The notes beneath the pieces were generated by a model, which was given only the letters and a program-made list of their open reading frames with translations, had not been told where the DNA came from and made no database searches. From Obelidium mucronatum (taxonomy: Eukaryota > Chytridiomycota > Chytridiomycetes > Chytridiales > Chytriomycetaceae), in assembly GCA_025765595.1 (NCBI GenBank), contig JAIVFH010000367.1:1-24180 (forward strand): a stretch of DNA of 24,180 nucleotides, written 5' to 3'. Made by a program: the position numbers and the translations under genes. Shown piece by piece: positions 9,899-17,733 of the stretch. Positions within the stretch are counted from its first letter, which is position 1, and every line of letters starts with the position of its first letter.

Positions 9899-10960
9899 AT
9901 GGGAAGCTCGCCGTCCAAACACACCAAGACAGAAGCTGTTTGGCCAATCAAATCTTCGCCGTCAGTAATTTCAACGCGAAGATCAAGCCATCCTGTTGCT
10001 ATAGACGTGTCTAATGATTCTCTACCTGGCCAACTTGTGCCCAACGATCACCAACATGATGAAGTGGCAGTAGAGAACGCACCAGTTCTATTGGCCACAA
10101 GCATATCGCGTCCAAAACTCGAACCAATGAGAGTATTTGATCCTTCGAATGTCGGCAGTTTGGATCCGTCAGTGATGCCACAGATGATATCCAAGAATTG
10201 TCGACTACTTCCTATAACACATGAAGTAGCAACAAAGGCAGCAACAGCAACAACAATCCCACCAATAGAAACGGCAACGTCGGAAAGAATTAACAACGAG
10301 ACGCCAAATCTTGTTGCAGAATCTGTAAAATCTCTTTCAGGAATATCATTCGACGACCAGATCCAGAACGCAATTGATGAACAACTCAGTGCCGCCACTC
10401 CACAATGTCAAAAGAAAGAGGAAGATATTTCTGAAGCCACCATATCAGATTTGATGGCGAATCCTGCATCTATTCTTCTGAAAACCGATGGTGGACATCC
10501 AAAACGCGGTTTAGGAACTGAGCTTGGAGCGTCTGAGGCTCAGCCCAACCTAGTAAATGCGGTAGATAAACCTCGCGTTGAAGAAGAAGACGATGCAAGA
10601 AATATTGAAGTGCGCCAACTTAAAAAGGAATTGGAAGAGCAGAGAATCAAGTACGAGAAACGTATTTTGAGATTGAAGAACAAATTAAGAGTGGTTCGTG
10701 CGGAAGCATCGGTCCAAATTTATGGGTTAAAAGAAGATTTGAAAGGTAATGACTCTCGATTTGGGAAATGGTCACTTAAATTCACTTTGGTCTCAGAATT
10801 GACTTCACTTCCGCAACTATCAACGTCGGAAAAAATAACAAATCAAGAAAAGTCAAGTGAATTACTGCTAAAAGAACAGATTGAGAAAAAGAATCAAGTC
10901 ATTAAGAACTTGAGCATGCAAGTTTTGGAACTGAATGACAAACTTCTATCTAACAATTAA
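9899..10960 (+). CDS. Novel coiled-coil protein with N-myristoylation signal
   Basis: I do not recognise a family. An in-frame ATG 33 bases upstream exists, but the start at 9899 gives MGSSPSKHTK, a near copy of the Src N-terminus and a good N-myristoyltransferase site with basic residues nearby. The next ~230 residues are Ser/Thr/Pro/Ala-rich and probably disordered. From about residue 235 a charged heptad region (RQLKKELEEQRIKYEKRILR) forms a coiled coil, with a second one at the C-terminus (LLKEQIEKKNQVIKNLSMQV). A 51-nt GT...AG stretch at 10746-10796 keeps frame whether removed or not: 353 residues unspliced, 336 spliced. The likely picture is a membrane-tethered coiled-coil protein. The stop is 33 bp from the convergent PLRG1 stop. 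Confidence 0.72.
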   Translation: MGSSPSKHTKTEAVWPIKSSPSVISTRRSSHPVAIDVSNDSLPGQLVPNDHQHDEVAVENAPVLLATSISRPKLEPMRVFDPSNVGSLDPSVMPQMISKNCRLLPITHEVATKAATATTIPPIETATSERINNETPNLVAESVKSLSGISFDDQIQNAIDEQLSAATPQCQKKEEDISEATISDLMANPASILLKTDGGHPKRGLGTELGASEAQPNLVNAVDKPRVEEEDDARNIEVRQLKKELEEQRIKYEKRILRLKNKLRVVRAEASVQIYGLKEDLKGNDSRFGKWSLKFTLVSELTSLPQLSTSEKITNQEKSSELLLKEQIEKKNQVIKNLSMQVLELNDKLLSNN

Positions 10961-10993
10961 AAAAAAACCTGTATATTTATTTCAATCAATCAA

Positions 10994-12627
10994 TCAATAC
11001 TTTGGTCGAACGATTTCTGGCTTAAAGTTTACAGGATGAGTTTCGGGTGTTGCTCTTTCATCTTCCTTCCAAATTTTGATGGTCTTGTCTCCTTCGCCTG
11101 TAATCAACCGCAGACCAGTCTGATCAAAAGTAGAACAAAAGATCCCGTTCTCACTATCCATTGATCCTGGTTGTACTGCAGTTTCTGCTGTTTGAAAGTT
11201 GTACCCCGTTTTGTAATCCCAAAAGTACATTGATCCATTATCACCTAAAAAACTAGAATTCAGCAAAAAAGATATCCAAATGCATTGATCATCTTACCGC
11301 CAGAAAATATGACATTGTCTTGATTGATGGCCAAAGTATTTACAACGGCATTATGACCGGCCAAATTCTGAATAAATTCACCACGAGGGCACTTCCACTG
11401 CTTGATGTTATCCGTGCTACCACTAGCAAAAGTATATTCGTTTGGATTGATTGCGAGCGTGCGCACAGACTTTTTGTGATTCGTCAGGGTGCAGGTAGAC
11501 TTTCCAGCCGCTAAATCCCAGAGCTTGATGGTAGAGTCTGAAGAAGCGGTAATAATTTGCGGATCGGCTTCTTGAGTTTTAACATCCGCAATGGTTCCTT
11601 GATGACCAGTAAGAGCGAAAATCTGATTTTTCGTACGAACATCCCAAACACGACCAGTTGCATCACGACCGCCCGTCACCAAAACATCCAGGGTTGGATG
11701 GAGAGACATACAGTATACTCCACTCAAGTGACCGTGATATTGGCGAATAACCTTGTTGTACTCCAAGTCCCAGCATTTGACCATTTTGTCTTCACCACAA
11801 CTGAATAAATAAGGATGACGAGGAGAAACGGCAAGACCACGAACAGAAGAAATATGACCCGTTAATGACAGTTTGAGAGTACCAGTTGCCAAATCCCAAA
11901 TCTTAAAGCGAACCAGTCAATCCAAAAAAATCCATGATTCACAGGTTGTAACATACTTTGATAACGCGATCCCCAGCACCAGTGGCAAACCATTCGTTTG
12001 AAGGATCAACAGCAATCGACCTGACCCATCCCAAATGGCCACTGATGACACGCATTAGCTTCCAGGGAGCATGCCACTCTGGTTTTGGGATTTTTCGAGT
12101 CTCTTTGATTCGTACAAGAGCAGTTGCAGATTCTTGACCAACGTTTTCGAGTTTAGGTAGACCGAGTTTAGATCTGAGAGCAACAGTTCCATTTGAAGAG
12201 GCCGCTGAAGCAGATGCAGAAGCGGTAGGTATTGTGTCAATAAGAGATTCAACGGCAGACTTTGGCTGTGCTGCCGCTTCCGCATCTGCTACACTCAAAA
12301 AGGTTAAATTCATCCACAGGGTCCTCAAAGAACGCACCCTTCTTTGCAGCTTTAGCGGCTTGGGCCAACTGAGCTTCGACAACCAGCGGCAGTTCGCGCA
12401 CCTCCATCCATTCATCCGCAATCTTTGACGCCAGTTTTGCGCGCTGGCTGAGTTTTCGATGCTTTAGTTTGATTGCTTTGAGTTGACTGCGGATGAACGA
12501 ACCTCTTTGCATCGTCCTCGATTGGCGCCGAGTAGTTTGCAAGAAAGATTTTGTGAGTTGAGGTGACAGAGTGTTCAACGAGGGCGGCGAGGGGCGTTGG
12601 CAGCGGCGGCGGGAGAGTGTCGGTCAT
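10994..12627 (-). CDS. PLRG1: Pre-mRNA splicing factor PLRG1 / Prp46 / PRL1 (WD40)
   Basis: Core component of the Prp19/NineTeen complex of the spliceosome. Exons (minus): 12627-12503, 12486-12338, 12288-11957, 11901-11298 and 11244-10994, giving 486 residues (human 514, Arabidopsis about 486). The diagnostic block [20 protein letters not shown] is followed by seven WD40 repeats, with [20 protein letters not shown] and the C-terminal [14 protein letters not shown] typical of the family. The N-terminus reads [16 protein letters not shown], matching the conserved LKRTHDMF region. Between the first two exons the frame is restored only by removing 16 nt (12502-12487), which looks like a micro-intron. 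The start lies 58 bp from the divergent CLASRP start. Confidence 0.96.
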
Positions 12628-12685
12628 CGACTTTATTTATTTATTTTATTTATTTTAAATACGAATAAAATCGCAAATAAAAACA
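12628..12685. promoter_or_regulatory. 58-bp divergent promoter between PLRG1 and CLASRP
   Basis: The whole space between the two start codons is 58 bp. It is built of TTTATTTA units followed by TTTTAAAT and GCAAATAAA close to the plus-strand ATG. The UVRAG/POLD4 spacer has a similar order of elements. It must carry both 5' leaders, so transcription probably starts very near or inside the opposite gene. Confidence 0.6.
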
Positions 12686-14083
12686 ATGAAGCGCGAAGCC
12701 GCCGCCGACGCGCGCGACCGCGCCGCACTTCGCCGCGCGCGGCGCGCCGAAACGCTCCGACACAGCGACCCGCGCGCGCGGCTGCGCATCTCGGGCGCCG
12801 GCGTCGGCGTCGGCGTCGCGCAGCCCGCGGCGCCGGAGCCGCTGCTCGCGTGGCCCGGCGACGGCCGCACGCGCATCGACCGCTTCGACGCCCGCAACGC
12901 GCTGGCGTATTTGTCAGCAGCCGACGAAGGCGCCGAAATCAACTTGGATCCAAGCGACTCGAGTCCACAGCTGCTGGTGTCCACCAACCCGAGCGGCGAC
13001 TGCGAGGAGGACTGCATAAACTTTGAACGCTACAGGGACGTCATTGAATGCGAGATTGGAGGAAAGATCCCTGAGAAAGTTATCCAGTATATTGACACCT
13101 TCTGGAATGAGCTACATCTTGCAAACCCGCCGTTGGCTTCCAAGTCTGCATCCAGTTTAGCATCTTCATCATCGTCTAAAGACGACTCTGCGCCGTCAAA
13201 ATCACTCCAAGACATTGTGTCAGAGTTGACGGCTGATGAATGTCTGATGGACCTCATTGTCCGCCAACAGCTTCATCCGACCCATATCGAGTCATTGAAC
13301 TCTTTTGGAAAAGTTCAGTACTCGATTTCCAATTTATTGTCGCAGTACAAAAATGAGATTGACGAGTTGCTCGGCGTGAAATCTGGATCAAATAAACAGG
13401 TTTTTATTCCAGTTCTTATTTTTCATAACTTTTAATTTACTTGATGATTTTGTAGAGGAAACGGAGTGAAAGGCGAACTCGGCTTTCGCAAAAACAGCGA
13501 GCTTCGTCTTCATCAAGGTAAGGCGCCACTAGCAAAGTAGGATTTATCCAACCTGGTGATTTCAAAACATAATAAGCTTCCCTGTCTCAACAATCTTCAA
13601 ACCCACTCCAATAGTGACGATTCGAGCGACTCTAGCTCAACTTCTGAAACGGAACACAAATCTGAATTTATTTTGGAGTTTTCAACGCAATCTGACCATG
13701 ATGACGACCAACCAGCTATTCCAAAGGCTCTTGACCATCCTATCCAATTGAAAACTACGGCAATAGAAGATAAATCATCCAAATATGCTACGATCGAGAA
13801 AGTGGTGAACCCAGCACCCAATTCGGAAACTGCATCCAAACCACTCACTGCATCAGAACGTCTGAAAATGAAGGCTAAACTTGCTCTCAACAAGCAAGGT
13901 AAGCAGCCCCTTTCTTGCACCCTCTCTAGTATTCACCTTTAATAAAATGCAGTTATTGCTGATGAGAAGATGCAAGTACAATTCAAGAAACGAAAGATCG
14001 CGTCAGGAGGAAGCAGTACAATTCAACGCCGTCAAAGGAGTCAAAGCCCAGAGATAGATGAATTCGGGCGAATAAAGCGATAG
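12686..14083 (+). CDS. CLASRP: CLASRP / SFRS16-like splicing regulator
   Basis: Homologue of CLK4-associating serine/arginine-rich protein, which acts in alternative splicing. Exons 12686-13399, 13456-13517, 13615-13898 and 13953-14083 give 396 residues. The SWAP N-terminal region is recognisable: WPGDGRTRIDRFDARNAL matches the family IDRFDVRAHL block, and CINFERYRDVIE matches CNYERYRGLV. Near the C-terminus LTASERLKMKAKLALNKQ matches the conserved LTPQEKLKLRMQKALNRQ. The animal protein is about 670 residues with a large RS domain. Here that part shrinks to short Ser/Arg and Ser/Asp stretches around RTRLSQKQRASSSS and DDSSDSSSTSETE. The first ~70 codons are strikingly G+C-rich compared with the rest of the gene. 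Confidence 0.85.
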
Positions 14084-14172
14084 CATGAAATTGAAATGAA
14101 ACCAACTTTTATTCTTCGCAAAGATAAATAATATAGACTAAGAACCAAACAAAACAAGATCTACACGAGCTT

Positions 14173-15488
14173 CTAGAAGTCAGAATCGAGAGTAAACTCG
14201 TTGTTCCCCTTGCTCATAACACCACTGATATATTGTTTTTTTTTTTTTTGGTTGAGTCCAAGAATAAAACAAAATAAAATAAAACAACTTACGCTTTCTG
14301 GTACTCGCCAACCTTCTTTTCAAAAAAGTTGGTCTTTCCTTGCAAAGAAATTAAATCCATAAAGTCAAATGGATTTTCAGAGTTGTACAGCTTGGGACAT
14401 CCAAGACAAACAAGCAAGCGATCGGCAACAAACTCAATGTACTGGCTCATCAGATCCGAGTTCATTCCAATCAACTTGACAGGAAGCGCGTCAATCAAAA
14501 ACTCTTGTTCAAGTTCAACAGCCTCCGATACAATCTTGTAGACGGTTTCAGTGGATGGCTTATTCTTGAGGAGAGAAAAGAGAAGACAGGCAAAGTCAGT
14601 GTGAAGACCTTCGTCACGAGAAATGAGCTCGTTTGAGAAAGTGAGGCCTGGCATAAGACCGCGCTTCTTGAGCCAAAAGATGGATGCAAAGGACCCAGAA
14701 AAGAAGATTCCTTCCACAACTGCGAAAGCAACAAGGCGTTCAGCAAAGGAGGAGTTCTTGTCAGAGATCCACTTGAGGGCCCAATCAGCCTTCTTTCTAA
14801 TACATGGAACTGTGTTTTGGATGTGTGTGCACGTTTAGGTTGAGTGTTTTTCAGTGACAAAAACATGATTACAAATACACTCAACTGGTGTCAACAGCAT
14901 CGAACAAGTACTCGCGCTGAGTAGGATCCTTGATGTATGTGTCGATCAAGAGCGAATACATTTCACTGTGGATGTTCTCAATCATGATCTGTGTTTTTGT
15001 ATGATGTTTGTAATTTTTAGGGGGAGTCATCAATGTCCGAACGAGCAAAAACAAACACGGACCTGGAAACCGTAGAAGCAGCGCGCCTCAGGAATCTGAA
15101 CATCGTTAGAGAAGCGCTCGACTAGGTTCTCGTTGACAATTCCGTCCGAAGCAGCAAAGAAGGCCAGGACATGCGACACAAACAGCTGTTCGTCTGCACT
15201 CAACTTCTCCCAATCAGTGGCGTCCTTGGACAGATCCACCTCTTCTACAGTCCAAAAAGAAGCTTCTGCTTTCTTGTACATTTGCCAAACCTGGTGGGAG
15301 CGACCGCGTTAGAGAGAGACATTTGCCTTGACCACAAACACTTATTTTACCTCCTGGTACTTGATGGGAAACAACACAAACCGCTTGGAGTTCTTGGCCA
15401 AGATTGGCTCAAATACAGCTGGGGTGGCGTCTGCGCCTTCTTTCACAGGAGCGGCTGTGGTGGGGGATGTTGCAACGGAGGTCATCAT
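14173..15488 (-). CDS. RNR2: Ribonucleoside-diphosphate reductase small subunit (R2)
   Basis: Radical-bearing subunit of class Ia ribonucleotide reductase, making dNTPs with the large subunit R1 in the cytoplasm. Exons (minus): 15488-15351, 15290-15063, 14988-14886, 14809-14293 and 14224-14173; 345 residues. Di-iron ligands and the radical tyrosine are in place: [28 protein letters not shown] (Glu, His, Tyr), [11 protein letters not shown] and RDEGLHTDF. The C-terminal tail NEFTLDSDF is the R1-docking peptide. Two adjacent ATGs open the gene (MMTSVATS); I used the first. It is 62 bp from the divergent G-alpha start and 89 bp from the convergent CLASRP stop. Nothing suggests loss of activity. 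Confidence 0.98.
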
Positions 15489-15550
15489 TGTTTTTGTGAT
15501 CTTTTTTTATTCGTTCGGATAAGTTACAAACAAACCGACCAACCAAAAAA
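15489..15550. promoter_or_regulatory. 62-bp divergent promoter between RNR2 and G-alpha
   Basis: Only 62 bp separate the two start codons. The sequence holds a T-run (TTTTTTTATTCG) near the RNR2 side and repeats of AACAAACCGACCAACC before the G-alpha ATG. It does not share the TTTATTTA array of the other two divergent spacers. Confidence 0.55.
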
Positions 15551-16905
15551 ATGGACCAGCCCCTTGATCCCGATTCCTACGCCGAGTGGTACGAGAGACA
15601 TGAAAAAAAAGAATAACGCCGATACACGCCGTCACATTTCTTTCACGCCTTTTTTAAAACAGCACTCGCCATTTAGGAAAGCCGCCAAACAGATATCAGA
15701 TCAAATCGACGCCGATCTCAAAAAAGAGGCAATCGCAAAGCAAAAGGGACCAAAAGGGCCGAAACTTATCCTCCTCGGGTCCGGAGACTCTGGAAAGTCG
15801 ACGGTTTTGAAGCAGCTAAAGATTCTGCGAGGTGGCGGTTTCACTGATGCCGAGCGACACGCGTTCAAGCTACGCGTCTGGAATAACATTATTGACTCAA
15901 TGAAAATGCTTGTTTCTGCGCTCGATACTTTGGAGATTGATCTTGGGTCCTCAGACTTGAAGGTGCAGACTGCCTATTGTTAGTGTTTTGTATGAGTGCT
16001 AACAATAGCGTTCAAGATTGACGTGGAGTTGGTGAAGCAATTCACTCTCGGAGAAGAGCTTCCTGAAAACATCGTTGAAGCGATAAGAAAGCTATGGAAA
16101 GATTCTGGTATCCAGTCAGCGGTTAAGAGAGCCAATGAATTGCCAGAATACATTTACACCAGCGAATACTACCTGAATGACCTCGAGAAGCATACCAAAG
16201 CAGACTACGTACCATCAGATGAAGGTTAGAGGGAGAGAGATATTCGGGTCTCTTTTACGAGCCAGCCTTCTGATTCCCACTGGCAGATATCCTTCGAGTC
16301 CGAACGCGAACAACAACTATTTCTGAAACAAACTTCACCATCGACAACAAGATTTACACGTTTTATGATGTCGGAGGTCAAATGTCATTGAGGCAGTTTT
16401 GGGCCCCGTATTTTGCAGATGATCTCTCGGCCATCATTTTTGTGGCTGCATTATCCAGTTATGACCAGATGTTGCTTGAAGACCCAACTGTCAATAGGTT
16501 GGTACATCTTACATTATTTTCAACCTTGAATTTTCTAAAATCGTGGATGTTAAAAAAAAAAGGATGGAAGACGCAATTGCCCTGTTTGGAAGTGTTTGCA
16601 ACAACAAACTGCTTCAAAAAACCGCAATCATTCTGTTTCTCAACAAAGTCGACCTGCTTCAACAAAAAGTCGAGTCCGGTACATCACCCGTTGAAAAGTA
16701 CTTTCCAGATTACACTCCTAGAGATTACAAGGAAACTGGGAATTGGTTCAAACAAAAATTCCACGATCAAAAGAAGAGCAAAAACACAAAGGCAATCTAC
16801 ACCCACTTCACCACTGGAACGGATACAAAAAACATGGATGCAATTATTTCAGCCGTTCAGGACATTGTTTTGAAATCTACGTTGAACACAGCTGGAGTTT
16901 TATGA
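15551..16905 (+). CDS. Heterotrimeric G-protein alpha subunit, divergent
   Basis: GTP-binding alpha subunit that couples receptors to effectors at the membrane. Exons 15551-15588, 15677-15978, 16009-16224, 16287-16497 and 16563-16905 give 369 residues. Motifs in order: P-loop LLGSGDSGKSTVLKQLKIL, switch I LRVRTRTTTISET with the catalytic Arg, DVGGQ with the catalytic Gln, FVAALSSYDQ, LFLNKVD and HFTTGTDTKN. Departures from the usual sequence: GAGESGKS is GSGDSGKS, TTGI is TTTI, GGQRSERKKW is GGQMSLRQFW, TCAT is TTGT. The N-terminus is MDQPLDPDSY, so there is no Gly2/Cys3 for myristate or palmitate. The C-terminus STLNTAGVL lacks the pertussis-toxin Cys. The intron at 15979-16008 is 30 nt with branch motif GCTAAC. 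Confidence 0.95.
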
Positions 16906-16961
16906 TCGTTGTTGTAGGACTCTTCCTTTTATTCCAAAAAAAAAAAATAACCCACACTTCC

Positions 16962-17502
16962 TTATGCCGTTTGTGCAACTTCATTTTGAATCTGAGCAGC
17001 CTGAGTCGCTTGGACTCGTTGTGAGTTCTCCTGCTGAATTGCGAAACTCTCTCTTTCCATTTCCAATGCAACTGGCATCAACACCAACAAGGCACTAGTA
17101 GCCACCACCCACAGCCCCTTTCCAGCAAACTGCGCAGTATAGAATCCAGTGGACAGTGTGTTGGAGACGGCTTTGGCAATAGCATGACGCTTGGTGGGTG
17201 GGATAATGTCTGCAAGAGCTGCGATTCTTTCCAGCAGGGTTTCACTTTCGAATTCATCGTCCTAGTTTTGTTTGTTTTTCCGGCATGTTAAAAACATTGT
17301 TACGTTGTTGTTGTGGAGTGTTGTTGCTTCTCGCACCTCATAGTCATCGTCTTCTTCCTCAGTCTCAAAGTCCTCGTCTCTGTCTTCGTCTCCTACAGTT
17401 TTGAACGTTAGTTCATGAACACAATTGCCATTGTTTCATCGATTGATGATCTGATTTCGGTGCAGTACCTCGGAGATCAATGATTTCTTGCTTTGGTGCC
17501 AT
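16962..17502 (-). CDS. TOM22: Mitochondrial import receptor subunit TOM22
   Basis: Central receptor and organiser of the outer-membrane TOM complex. Exons (minus): 17502-17469, 17392-17337 and 17261-16962; 129 residues. It opens MAPKQEIIDLRG, followed by an acidic cytosolic part (EDFETEEEDDDYE). The diagnostic block is DDEFESETLLERIAALADII, then PPTKRHAIAKAVSN. A single membrane span follows (GKGLWVVATSALLVLMPVAL) and a Gln-rich tail that would face the intermembrane space. Size and layout fit TOM22 of fungi and animals (about 140-150 residues). The stop is 56 bp from the convergent G-alpha stop. Confidence 0.9.
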
Positions 17503-17733
17503 GTTTATGTAAAAATTCTGTGTAAAAAAAGAAGAAAGATGTGCTTTAACAACACTTGCTCGAGATCTTTAATTCCAAGGAAAAGGCCTTGGCCTGGAAT
17601 CATTTGCTATTTAGAATATGACTTAGCGTAGGTAGGTCCCCACTTATTCCTTTTCGTTAAGTCTTGCAGAGTCTATTCACACTTTATTCATTTTACTTAT
17701 AGAGACATTTCATCATGGCTCTCAGATATCGTA

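Noticed and set aside
12571..13026. Arg-rich plus-strand ORF and its minus-strand mirror
   Set aside because: Both are shadows of the G+C-rich CLASRP start in other frames. The CLASRP frame has family motifs.
15171..15983. Long plus-strand ORF of 270 codons
   Set aside because: Its first half is antisense to RNR2 exons. Only the part after 15677 is real and belongs to G-alpha exon 2.
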